The notes below the pieces were generated by a model. That model was given only the letters and a program-made list of their open reading frames with translations, was not told where the DNA came from and searched no databases. Positions 1 through 8,334 of a stretch of 29,475 nucleotides of DNA are shown here, piece after piece. Origin of the DNA: UBA2160 sp964588665 (GTDB taxonomy: Bacteria > Chloroflexota > Dehalococcoidia > Lucifugimonadales > UBA1123); contig CAZPQQ010000038.1 in the NCBI GenBank assembly GCA_964588665.1, positions 1 to 29,475 on the forward strand, read 5' to 3'. The first letter of the stretch is position 1. Each line of letters starts with the position of its first letter. The position numbers and the translations under genes are program-made.

Positions 1-45
1 CTGGCGCCAGTGCGCCTCGACGCCGATGCTGACAAACCTTCGCGC

Positions 46-2142
46 TCAGTCCGTCGTCGTGGTCACAACGTCAAGCGCGGGCGCATCGGTCTGCAGTTCG
101 GACAATTCCGCCAGTGGAATGTGGCAGTATATCTCGTGCCCTTCACCGGTTCCCGCCTGTCGCGGCGGTGGTGTCGTGTCGCAGACGTCCCCGATCTTCC
201 TCGGGCATCTTCCAGCGAAAAAGCAGCCTTTGAAGGCAGACCGTAGGGTCGGCACGGACCCCTCCAAACGAATGTGGGCAGGCTCGGCGTCCGGGTCCGG
301 GACTGGCGCGGCGGACAGCAATGCTTCGGTGTACGGATGTGAAGGCGCGCTAAGGACAGCCTCGGACGGTCCGTACTCAGCGACATGTCCCGCATACAAC
401 ACCAGGATGTCATCGGAGACGTAGCGCACCACGCCCAGGTCGTGTGTAATGAAGACGTAGGAGTTCCCTGACTCCAGTTGGTGTTGCTCCAGTAGGTTCA
501 ACACCTGGGCTTGAACGGACACGTCCAACGACGAAACGGCTTCATCGGCCACGATGAGGTCGGGACTCGCGGCGAAGGCGCCGGCGAGGGCCACACGCTG
601 CTGCTGGCCTCCGCTGAGTTCCGAAGGCGGTCTGTCGAGGTAGGATGGGTCGAGGCCTACGGCCTCCAAGAGTTCCTCGGCTCGTGTCCGGCTTTCGCTG
701 CGGCTCAGGCCGGCAAACTTCCTCAGCGCTCTGAGGATAGAGTGGCGGATCGGCAGTTTGGGGTTCAATGACGCGGTTGGATTCTGGAACACCATCCGCA
801 TGGCGGCTCGCTGTTCGGAAGACCTGTTCTGGACTCCGGCTTCCAGAAGTTGGCCGTGCAGTTCCAGCTTTCCTTTGTCTCTCAAAATCAGCCCCACGAT
901 GGTCCTGGCCGCCGTGCTCTTGCCTGAACCGCTCTCTCCGACGACTCCCAACGTACGGCCTGTGCCGACGGTCAAGTCCACATCCACGAGGGCTCGAACG
1001 CGGCGCCGCATAGATGGTCCGAAAAACATATACTTCTTGCGATCCCTGCCATAGAACTTGCGCAAGCTCTCGGCGTTGAGCACGGGAACCGGGTCCTCGG
1101 GGGCCAGCTCTTTCGTTCGCGCCTGGTCTTCTCCCCAGATGGAAGAGTCCACGTCATCGCTGAACAGACATCGTGCCAGATGCCCGTCGACATCCGTCAT
1201 CGACGGAGCCTTGGCGGTGCAAGCGTCCTGAACAAGCGGACACCGTGGCGCAAACAAGCAAGCCTGCTCTCTTTCAAGACCTGCGTCGAGCACCGAGCCG
1301 GGAATGCTGCTGAGTTCGCGCTCTATTCCGTCGTCTCCGGGAGGTCGAGGCACGCAGGACAACAATCCGGCCGTGTATGGATGACGGGGGTTCTTGAACA
1401 GCTCTGACACGGGGGCTTGTTCAACGGCTTCACCCGCGTACATGACTGCCACGCGATCGGCGACCCTGGCGACTACGCCCAGGTTATGGCTCACAAACAG
1501 GATCCCCGCGTTGACCCTGTCCTTGAGCTCTACAACCAGATCGAGGATGGTGGCTTCGGTGGTGACGTCCAAGCCTGTCGTGGGCTCGTCCATGATCAGC
1601 AGGTGCGGGTCGCAGGCCAACGCCATGGCGATGACGACTCGTTGCTGCATTCCGCCGCTGAGTTGGTGTGGGTAGCGCCGGCCAATGGTTCGTGGGGACG
1701 CCAAACGAACGCTCTCAAAGAGTTCAACGGTTCGTTCTTTAACCTGGCTCGCATCGAGGTCGAGGTGCTCGCGCAGCGCCTCTTCGACCTGCGGTCCGAT
1801 TCGCATCGAAGGGTTGAGAGATGTCGCCGGGTCTTGATAGACCATTGCGATGCGGTTGCCACGCAACTCACGGAGATCTGAATCTCCCATTTGGGCAACG
1901 TCCCGGCCTTCGAAAAGTATAGATCCGTCTACACGGGTTACGCCTGGCAAATAGCCCATGATCGCGAATGCGGCGGTGGACTTGCCGCAGCCGGACTCGC
2001 CCACCAGACCCAGAACCTCGCCGCGACGAATCTCGAAAGACAGGTCGCGCACGGCCCGGACCGTGCCTCTTGGGGTGTAGAACGTGACAGCGAGTCCGTC
2101 TACATCTAGTAGCGGTTCTTCCAACGCAAGGGACTGTGTCAT
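46..2142 (-). CDS. Fused dipeptide/oligopeptide ABC transporter ATPase (DppD-DppF fusion)
   Basis: A 698-residue cytoplasmic ATPase with two complete ABC domains, likely energising the peptide-type permeases upstream. Domain 1 has Walker A GESGCGKST (48-56), Q103, signature LSGGMQ (161-166), Walker B LLIMDE (181-186) and H219. Domain 2 has GESGSGKST (402-410), Q453, LSGGQQ (509-514), LIVADE (529-534) and H567. Each domain ends in the oligopeptide-transporter tail with four cysteines (295, 301, 308, 325 and 640, 646, 654, 673). In DppD/OppD-type proteins this region can hold an iron-sulfur cluster. An in-frame ATG exists at 2253, but the start at 2142 has AGGAGG just upstream and forms a 4-base ATGA overlap with the permease gene. 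DppD and DppF are usually separate; fused forms (GsiA-like) are known. It is the only ATPase gene of this type in the window, so it may serve both transporter blocks. Confidence 0.95.
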   Translation of the reverse strand: MTQSLALEEPLLDVDGLAVTFYTPRGTVRAVRDLSFEIRRGEVLGLVGESGCGKSTAAFAIMGYLPGVTRVDGSILFEGRDVAQMGDSDLRELRGNRIAMVYQDPATSLNPSMRIGPQVEEALREHLDLDASQVKERTVELFESVRLASPRTIGRRYPHQLSGGMQQRVVIAMALACDPHLLIMDEPTTGLDVTTEATILDLVVELKDRVNAGILFVSHNLGVVARVADRVAVMYAGEAVEQAPVSELFKNPRHPYTAGLLSCVPRPPGDDGIERELSSIPGSVLDAGLEREQACLFAPRCPLVQDACTAKAPSMTDVDGHLARCLFSDDVDSSIWGEDQARTKELAPEDPVPVLNAESLRKFYGRDRKKYMFFGPSMRRRVRALVDVDLTVGTGRTLGVVGESGSGKSTAARTIVGLILRDKGKLELHGQLLEAGVQNRSSEQRAAMRMVFQNPTASLNPKLPIRHSILRALRKFAGLSRSESRTRAEELLEAVGLDPSYLDRPPSELSGGQQQRVALAGAFAASPDLIVADEAVSSLDVSVQAQVLNLLEQHQLESGNSYVFITHDLGVVRYVSDDILVLYAGHVAEYGPSEAVLSAPSHPYTEALLSAAPVPDPDAEPAHIRLEGSVPTLRSAFKGCFFAGRCPRKIGDVCDTTPPPRQAGTGEGHEIYCHIPLAELSELQTDAPALDVVTTTTD

Positions 2143-3089
2143 GGCGCCTCCTCGGAACTTGGCAGTTGCACCGCCTGTCGTATGCCATCGGTTAGCAAGT
2201 TGACCGCGATCACCAGAGAAGCCATGGCCAGCGCCGGCGACGTCGCCGCCCACGGCGCGGTTGACAGGTGCTGCCGGCTCTCGCTGACCATCAAGCCCCA
2301 GTCAGGCGTCGGGGGTTGGACGCCGAGGCCCAGGAATCCGAGGCCGGCGGTGAGCAGGAGAGCGAAGCTGACCCGTATGGACGCTTCCACAGCAACCACG
2401 GGGATGATGTTGGGTAGGATCTCACGGAAGATGATATAGGCGGACGACTCCCCCCGAAGGCGAGCACTCTGCACGAACTCCAAGGGTTTGATGGCAAGAG
2501 CCGCGCTGCGGATAACACGGCTGTTGTTCGGCATGAAAGCTATGCCGATAGTTATAATGACCAACCAAGATTCTTTGGAGGGCCACAGGTCCAAATTGAT
2601 GCGCTGAGCCCCAATGTTGATCACAAGCAGCGCCAGCAGCAAACCCGGGAAAGCCAGGAGTATGTCGACTCCTCGCATGATGATCTGGTCGACTTTGCCC
2701 CCAATGTACCCGCTGGTCATTCCTACGATGGTGCCCAGCGAAATGCCGAGGGCGGTGCCGATAAAGGATATCCAAATTATCGAGCGTGCTCCGGACACCA
2801 CACGGCTCAGCACGTCACGTCCGAACTGATCGGTGCCCAGCCAGTGGTCCATCGACGGTCCCGTGAGCCTGATCTTCAGATCTTCGCTGTCAAATTCGGT
2901 GGGGGAGTATGGAGCCAGCCACGGACCGAACACCGCCAGAATCAGATGGATCATGACAATGGCGAACCCGATGCGACCAGAGTTGGTCCGCAAGACAACT
3001 GACAACCCGCGCCTGGCGCTTCGGCCAGCCGCGCTAAGCATGGTGCTTGCGCCGCCGGCAGTTGATTGCTCTACTTCCTGGATAGCCAT
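2139..3089 (-). CDS. DppC-type ABC transporter permease (block 1)
   Basis: A 316-residue inner-membrane permease of the DppC/OppC family, which pairs with DppB to form the channel for di/oligopeptides or similar solutes. Seen: an N-terminal cytoplasmic tail, a first membrane segment ending in LAVFGPWLAPYSP, the family motif HWLGTDQFGRDVLSRV, the EAA-type cytoplasmic loop (SARLRGESSAYIIFREILPN), and the C-terminal motif GLGFLGLGVQPPTPDWG. Length is normal for the family. The ATG at 3089 shares one base with the TAA of the upstream DppB gene (TAATG), and the stop overlaps the start of the ATPase gene by 4 bases, so the three genes are translationally coupled. It is clearly paralogous to the gene at 8335-9273. 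Confidence 0.95.
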   Translation of the reverse strand: MAIQEVEQSTAGGASTMLSAAGRSARRGLSVVLRTNSGRIGFAIVMIHLILAVFGPWLAPYSPTEFDSEDLKIRLTGPSMDHWLGTDQFGRDVLSRVVSGARSIIWISFIGTALGISLGTIVGMTSGYIGGKVDQIIMRGVDILLAFPGLLLALLVINIGAQRINLDLWPSKESWLVIITIGIAFMPNNSRVIRSAALAIKPLEFVQSARLRGESSAYIIFREILPNIIPVVAVEASIRVSFALLLTAGLGFLGLGVQPPTPDWGLMVSESRQHLSTAPWAATSPALAMASLVIAVNLLTDGIRQAVQLPSSEEAP

Positions 3090-5002
3090 TACGCGAGCCT
3101 CAACCGCGGGTTGAGCACGCCGTAGGCCATGTCGGCCGCCAGGTTGCTAAAGGCGTACACGGAAGCGATGACCAGCGCGGTGGACTGGAGCAGACGGACA
3201 TCGCGAGTATCGATTGCCATCAGCAGCAGCCTCCCAACGCCCGGGTAGGCGAACACGCTCTCAACGATGATAAGCCCGCCGAACATCCAGCCGACGTTGT
3301 TGGCGATGACGGTGATTGTCGGAAGCATGGCGTTGGGCAACACGTGCCTGATCACGACCCGACGCATCGGCAAACCCTTGAGTATGGCCGCGCGTACATA
3401 GTCGCTGTTCATCACCTCGATTACGTTGGAGCGCGCCATGCGCATGATGTAGGCGAACAGAGCGCCGGTGACCGTCAGGATCGGCAACACCAGAATCTCG
3501 GGTCTGGACCAAACGCTCTCTCCCGGCAGCATGATGCTTGACGACGGGAACCACTCCAGGGTCGTTGAGAAAATCAAAATCAGCAACACACCGGTCACGA
3601 ACTCCGGCAGCGAGATGGTGAGCAGGCTTCCTTGGCTCAGGATTCGGTCCAGTTTTGTGTCGGGATGCACTCCCACCCACACGCCAGCGGCAAGCGACGT
3701 GGGCACCGCCACCAGGAATGCTGCTATTGCCAAGATGGCGGAGTTGGGCAGGTTTCGCTTTATCATCGTTGAAATGGAAACGCCCGAGCGGGGGGAGACG
3801 CCCAAGTCACCACCCAGCAGACCCCATTCCCAGACATTGTCGTCCGAGGAGGTCCACATGGTGATCTCGCCTGACTCGGTCATGTTCACGGCTAGGTCAT
3901 TCAGCGGCCTGGTTGTGGGCGCCTGTTGATCGGCGTCCGGCCCTTGCCCATCCTCGATGATCTCCTGACGGGTCCAGGAATCGCCGCTGTCGACGGTGGT
4001 CAGAATCGTACCGTCGGCGCCGACCGCCACGCCGACGGCGCCGTCGAAGGAAACCGCCTGAAGCGCGCTCTTCAGACGAGTGCCGAAAACGAGTTGAGTC
4101 CACGTGACTCCTCCGTCCCGGCTACGCAACATCGTTCCGCTGTCGCCGACAGCCCACGTTGCGCCGTCGGCGGCGAAGTCGACGCCATTCAGTCGCGACG
4201 ACGCTCCCGTATTCGGCTGGCTCCAGGTGCGGCCGCCGTCTTCGGTCACGAGTATCGTGCCGTTTTCCCCGACGGCGACGCCATTGTCGACCGTGTCGAA
4301 GGAGATCGCCAACAGCGTCGCATCGACACCTGTATCTGTCGTATCCCAGGTCGCGCCGCCATCGGTGGAGCGGAGCACGACTCCTTCTTCGCCGGTTATC
4401 CAAAGATGGGCAGCGTCGACGAAGGCGACGTCGGTCAGCGCGATTTCGGCCCCAATCTCGACTGGTTTCCACGTCGAGAGTATCTCCTCGTCACACACAG
4501 AGCCCGCGCACAGCACTTGCCCTTGCACCTCAGATTGGATTCCGCCTTCCTCGGTGCGGTAGACGGCGCCGGCCTCACCGACCGCCAGTCCATTTTGTTC
4601 ATCCACGAATGCGATGGCGTTCAGTTTGTGTTCAGATCGAAGCTGTTGGATCCAACGGGCGCCGCCGTCTTCGGTGATGTATATACGTTTATCAGAAATA
4701 GCCCATCCCGATTTTTCAGTGACGAAGCTAGTCCGCGTGATGGGCGTGATGGTTTCCGTCCCGACCTGCTGCCACGTCGATCCTCCGTCGGTGGATTTGA
4801 ATACTGCCCCTTCGCGTTCAGGCCAGCCGACGACCCAGTCCAGGTAACGGACGTGCGCGCCGCGATCCAGGCCCATCTTGTGGCGAAGGTTCGCCAGATT
4901 ACTCGGCGTGGCTTGCTGGCCCAGCAGTATTGACGCGGCGTCTCCGGGCAGGAATTCCGTGACCGAAAAGATGATCAAGGAAACTGCCACGAGTGTCACC
5001 AA
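3089..5002 (-). CDS. DppB-type ABC permease with an inserted Asp-box beta-propeller domain
   Basis: A DppB-family membrane permease of 637 residues, about twice the usual length (its paralogue at 9273-10217 has 314). Residues 1-59 match the DppB N-terminus: membrane segment 1, FLPGDAA, then VRYLDWVVG. Family sequence resumes at GGDLG (397-401) and runs through further membrane segments, the EAA loop (about 534-557), and a normal C-terminus ending NPRLRLA. Between them lie about 335 residues with seven Asp-box repeats of the form S/T-x-D-G-G-x-T-W (near 70, 110, 150, 212, 253, 294, 336; the third and seventh degenerate), as in Ycf48/HCF136 or BNR propellers. The loop after segment 1 is extracytoplasmic in DppB, which suits a propeller. 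No frameshift is seen. The start given is a TTG. Homology continues in frame to an ATA at 5038, matching the ATG of the paralogue, after GGAG, so the true start is probably 5038 or thereabouts. Confidence 0.88.
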   Translation of the reverse strand: MVTLVAVSLIIFSVTEFLPGDAASILLGQQATPSNLANLRHKMGLDRGAHVRYLDWVVGWPEREGAVFKSTDGGSTWQQVGTETITPITRTSFVTEKSGWAISDKRIYITEDGGARWIQQLRSEHKLNAIAFVDEQNGLAVGEAGAVYRTEEGGIQSEVQGQVLCAGSVCDEEILSTWKPVEIGAEIALTDVAFVDAAHLWITGEEGVVLRSTDGGATWDTTDTGVDATLLAISFDTVDNGVAVGENGTILVTEDGGRTWSQPNTGASSRLNGVDFAADGATWAVGDSGTMLRSRDGGVTWTQLVFGTRLKSALQAVSFDGAVGVAVGADGTILTTVDSGDSWTRQEIIEDGQGPDADQQAPTTRPLNDLAVNMTESGEITMWTSSDDNVWEWGLLGGDLGVSPRSGVSISTMIKRNLPNSAILAIAAFLVAVPTSLAAGVWVGVHPDTKLDRILSQGSLLTISLPEFVTGVLLILIFSTTLEWFPSSSIMLPGESVWSRPEILVLPILTVTGALFAYIMRMARSNVIEVMNSDYVRAAILKGLPMRRVVIRHVLPNAMLPTITVIANNVGWMFGGLIIVESVFAYPGVGRLLLMAIDTRDVRLLQSTALVIASVYAFSNLAADMAYGVLNPRLRLA

Positions 5003-5246
5003 TATCAGGGACAGCCGGACGACGAGGAAGCGTGCTATGGCAATTGTCTCCAGTTAACAACTTATTACGCGATTGGCGGCGAATATCGATTGAAACAGAT
5101 AGCGGGCTAGCCCCAGGCGCCGAGGTTTTACGTGAGAGTCCGTCTTGGGCCGAGTCCCTGGAAAATCGCCCGCAAATCTACGGGGAAAATGCCCCATGGC
5201 CGCTGCAAGGTGGCGGCGAGCCCCGGCCAGACGACGCTCCCGCGGC

Positions 5247-5277
5247 CCCGGCCGCCGACACGAAAGTCGGCGCCGGG
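5247..5277 (-). promoter_or_regulatory. Intercistronic hairpin between binding-protein and permease genes (block 1)
   Basis: An inverted repeat forms a 12-pair stem with one bulged base (C5252) and a 6-base loop (5260-5265). It lies 30 bases after the stop of the binding-protein gene. No T-run follows on the minus strand, so it does not look like a full intrinsic terminator. By analogy with binding-protein operons such as malE-malF, it may protect the upstream mRNA or reduce read-through, giving more binding protein than permease. That role is inferred. The rest of 5039-5307 shows no gene. Confidence 0.5.
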
Positions 5278-5307
5278 ACTCACGAGTGCATCTGAAGTTT
5301 CAGGAGT

Positions 5308-7160
5308 TTAGTCTTGAATCCACCAGTTTTCGATGAATGTCTCTGACAAGCCGGGGTGGGCCTGGACATCCATTATCCGGCTCCGGTGGGCGACGATTAC
5401 GGGTGGGTGCATCAGGTAGAGTACAGGAACGTCTTCGATCAGCATCTCCTGTATCTCGCGGAAGTACTCTTTCCGGGTCGCGAAATCCGGCTCGGCGTTT
5501 GCCAGGTCCAACAGCTCGTCCAGGCGGGTGTTTTCGTAGTAGGACTCGTTCCACACGCCACCGCTCCTCAACTGTACGCTGAGAGCCTGGTTTGCCGGAC
5601 GCGCACTCCACGAGCTCGCAACGAACGGGCAGCACGGATTCATCCAAGACTCTTCCCAATATGTGGTCGAGTCGTCGTTGCTGACCTCGATATTGATGCC
5701 GGCTGGCGCGACCGATTCCTTGAACGCCAGCGCCACCTGAAGCATCTGGCTGAAGTCCGACGTATGCAGCACGGCGTCGAAACCGTCTGGATATCCGGCT
5801 GCCGTCAGGTACTCTTTGGCCTTGGCAATGTCTTGTTGGATAATGGGCTGTTCATCCCAGTAGTATTCGTCGTTGATTCCCACGGGATGGTCATTTGCAT
5901 TGATGCCACGCCCGAAAAGACCTGCCTCACGAACGAAATCCCGGTCCACGGCGTACTGGAACGCCTTTCGCAGATTCTTGTTGTCGAACGGCGCCGTGTT
6001 GGTGTGGAAGTCAAGGACGCGAACCGTGGCGGAAGCCGCCTCTTTCACGACTACACTGTCATTGTCGGCGAGAGTCTCCAGAGCTGCGAAGCTCGGGGCG
6101 AACACCGCGTCGATAGCGCCCGATTTGAGGGCTTCAACTCGGGTCGTCATCTCCGGCATGTAGAACATGATGACTTCGTCCAAGAATGGATAGCCCGTCC
6201 TCCAGTAGTCGGGGTTGCGTTCCAGGACAGTGCGCTCCGCTGGGTTGTGCTCTCCGAGCATGAACGCGCCGGTGCCGTACTCACCAGTGGTTACTTCCTG
6301 GGTGGTGAGATTGGCCGGGAGGATTCTGCTGTGATAAATCGTGAAGGTCGCGGGCAGGAAGGCGTTGGGGCCGTCCAGATCCATGACCATTGTTCGGTCG
6401 TCAACGGCGGTTATGTTCGTGATGAAATCGATCTGGCCCTGGAGAGGAGACGCCGTCGCTGGGTCCAGTGCGCGGTCGAACGTGAACTTGATGTCTTCCG
6501 CCGTCAGATCCTGCCCGTTGTGGAACTTCACACCTTCGCGGATCCCGAAGGTGTATTGCGATGCGTCGGCGTTCGCTGACCACGATTCGATCAACCAGGG
6601 CATGAGGGTGCCGTCGAAATCCGTCACGATCGCGTTATCGTAGGTGAGTTCGGCGTAGTAGGCGCTTCCCTCTGACAGGCCCATAAGGGCCGGATCCAGG
6701 GTCCCAAAGTCGATGACTCCGAGTTTCGCCGTGCCACCGTATTTCTGCCCGCTCGGCGCCACCAAAGGCGTGGCGACCACCGGTGTGGCGACTACCATCA
6801 CCGGAACCTCTTTGACTACCTCCACCGGAACCTCTTTGACTACCTCCACCTCTNNNNNNNNNNNNNNNNNNNNNNNNNNNNNNNNNNNNNNNNNNNNNNN
6901 NNNNNNNNNNNNNNNNNNNNNNNNNNNNNNNNNNNNNNNNNNNNNNNNNNNNNCACCGGAACCTCTTTGACTACCTCCACCGGAACCTCTTTGACTACCT
7001 CCACCTCTTTGACTACCTCCATCTCTTTAATGACTTCCACCTCTTTGACGACCTCGACCGGCACCTCCACCTCGGTGGTGCATGCCGCGACGGCAAATAC
7101 AGCCGCGAGGCCTACTGCTGTAAACAACAACCATTTGACTCTGGCATATGGCGTTAACAA
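5308..7160 (-). CDS. Peptide-type ABC transporter substrate-binding lipoprotein (block 1), interrupted by an assembly gap
   Basis: A family 5 (DppA/OppA-like) solute-binding lipoprotein. The start is a TTG at 7160, with GAGGAGG five bases upstream. The N-terminus shows a basic/hydrophobic signal peptide ending in VAAC with the lipid-anchored cysteine at residue 27, followed by a long Glu/Val/Lys/Pro linker of EVPVEVVK and EVEVVK repeats. The binding domain begins after the gap near QKYGGTAKLGV. It contains recognisable family stretches such as KFHNGQDLTAEDIKFTFDRA, ERNPDYWR and ALKSGAIDAVF, and ends NWWIQD. The 100 N fall inside the repeat linker. From the flanking frames the true gap must be 3k+2 bases, so the 100-base filler breaks the frame artificially. 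This is one gene, not two. It heads the operon with the permeases downstream. Confidence 0.9.
6799..7066 (-). repeat. Tandem coding repeat (24- and 18-base units) encoding the lipoprotein linker
   Basis: On the minus strand, 24-base units encoding EVPVEVVK and 18-base units encoding EVEVVK repeat on both sides of the gap, with near-identical DNA. The repeats next to the gap are essentially identical, which explains why assembly failed here. The gap edges are 6853 and 6954. Degenerate units (EVIKEMEVVKEV) lie nearest the signal peptide, around 7010-7066. The true copy number is unknown. Confidence 0.9.
6854..6953. other. Assembly gap of 100 N
   Basis: Exactly 100 unknown bases, the usual filler for a scaffold gap of unknown size. 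It sits inside the tandem repeat of the lipoprotein gene. The codon frame ends cleanly at 6954 on one side and leaves a single third-position base at 6853 on the other. The real missing length therefore cannot be 100 if the gene is intact. Confidence 0.98.
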
Positions 7161-8132
7161 GATTTCCTCCTCGTTTTGAACCAGGGATTGGGGTTGTTGA
7201 GCCACTCTGGGCTCGCTGTTGTCGGAGAGACGCCCGTAAAACTCGTCCGATCATTCGTATTTGAGAAATGCATCATCCATCTCGTGCGGGCTTCACTGGT
7301 TTCCGGTGTTCGTCGGCATGTCCTGCAGCTCCATTCGCGACTTGCCGCGAACAGACTTCGACACGGAGTAGAGACAAACCTAGCGGGAGCGGGCGTGCGG
7401 TAGTAGGCGCACGGGGGGGTCGTTGAGGGAGATTATCGAGAAACGGAACCGGGAAACTGCTGGCAGTTGAAGCGGTCCACGAAAGGTTCGAGCGACTCAG
7501 TTATGGCGTGTCTGCCTCAAGGGTCGTCAGATCTAGCCACGACTATTCCTCCGCTTGGGCTATCATCCTTGAACTCTTTGGATGTCCCTGCAATCCTGCT
7601 GCGATCGTACCGCCATATCGATTCAAGGACAAATAACATTGCGCTGGCGGTTGATCGTCAATTGCCGCAACCGTAACACTCTATTGGGACGCAGTCAAAT
7701 AAACTACACGGCGCTAAACTCTCTCCGAGTGCCCGGCGGCGGCGCCATCGTCATCCTGAATGCGATCTCGCATTGAATTCCCGCCATCACGGCCCTCTCA
7801 CGCGACATGGCCCCATGCTTGGGACATTCGCCGCCATCAGCCGTCGCACCGGCAGCGGGGCAGTTGCTTAGACGAGAACGGTCGACGGGCGCCGGACAGG
7901 GCTGGGAGGGGATTCGGGCCAACCTCGACATCATTCGCCACGCGTGACAGACCTATGCCAGGGTGCGACGATAACGCCTGTTCGCCTCCACAGATCGGGG
8001 CACGCACAGCGACCGTCTGGCGGTCAAATGCTCTGCGGGGAATCGGTCGCACTGGTAAGATTCGATGCCTCGGTGGAATGAACTCGCCTTGGCGCACAAT
8101 CGCAGGCGAAGCATTCTTGCAGGAACGTGTGG
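7161..8132. other. Long non-coding leader between block 1 lipoprotein and amidohydrolase remnant
   Basis: No convincing gene lies in these 972 bases. Three stretches resemble stretches of the leader at 12293-13406, in the same order and at similar spacing: 7470-7490 with 12703-12723 (20 of 21 identical), 7687-7723 with 12931-12967, and 7775-7797 with 13020-13042 (16 of 23). The region should hold the promoter of the block 1 operon and, originally, that of the divergent amidohydrolase. A 7-base inverted repeat with a 2-base centre (AATGCGA..TCGCATT) lies at 7759-7774. No clear promoter can be assigned. Confidence 0.6.
7759..7774. promoter_or_regulatory. Short perfect inverted repeat, possible operator
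   Basis: AATGCGA, two bases, then TCGCATT, within the leader upstream of the block 1 operon. The size and symmetry would suit a dimeric regulator. No matching site is seen at the equivalent place in block 2, where 13014-13027 has only a weaker TTGCGG/CCGCCA symmetry. It could be chance. Confidence 0.25.
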
Positions 8133-8334
8133 ATGAGCAAGCTGAACTTCGTCGACGCCCACCTTCTTTCTACGACATGCAGCACCCGGAGTTCGACTAC
8201 GCCCATCGGCAGACGGAGTCGCCAGGCGTAATTTCAAACGACGCGTCCCGGACCGCCCGCAACGTGCCTCGCGGATTGAAGAAAGTTACTGCGACGTCCG
8301 TGCATTCCGCCACCGGTATATCGGCGATCGGATA
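8133..8334 (+). pseudogene. Amidohydrolase remnant (5' end, frameshifted)
   Basis: The ATG at 8133 starts MSKLNFVDAH, matching the intact amidohydrolase at 13407 (MSKLSFVDTH). One base is lost around 8162-8170, after which another frame gives FYDMQHPEFDYAHRQ against FYDMQHPELHYAHWQ in the intact gene. Similarity then fades through SVHSATGISAIG, compared with AVHVQAAIG near residue 65-72, and stops where the DppC gene of block 2 ends. The Shine-Dalgarno GGAGG of the intact copy is degraded here (AGGAACG). DNA identity over the first 86 bases is roughly 80 percent by eye. It is a dead fragment of a duplicated gene, in the position relative to block 1 that the intact gene has relative to block 2. 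Confidence 0.8.

Noticed and set aside
1..10. CTGGCGCCAG perfect palindrome at the left edge
   Set aside because: It is ten bases at the window edge, past the ATPase stop, with no context to judge; such palindromes are common in high-GC DNA.
3926..4933. A 335-codon plus-strand open frame opposite the propeller insert
   Set aside because: It is the antisense shadow of the high-GC propeller repeats. The minus-strand frame joins permease sequence on both sides and shows the repeated Asp-box motif.
7470..7490. GGTTCG resembling a tRNA T-loop in both leaders
   Set aside because: No acceptor, D or anticodon stem can be folded around it in either copy.
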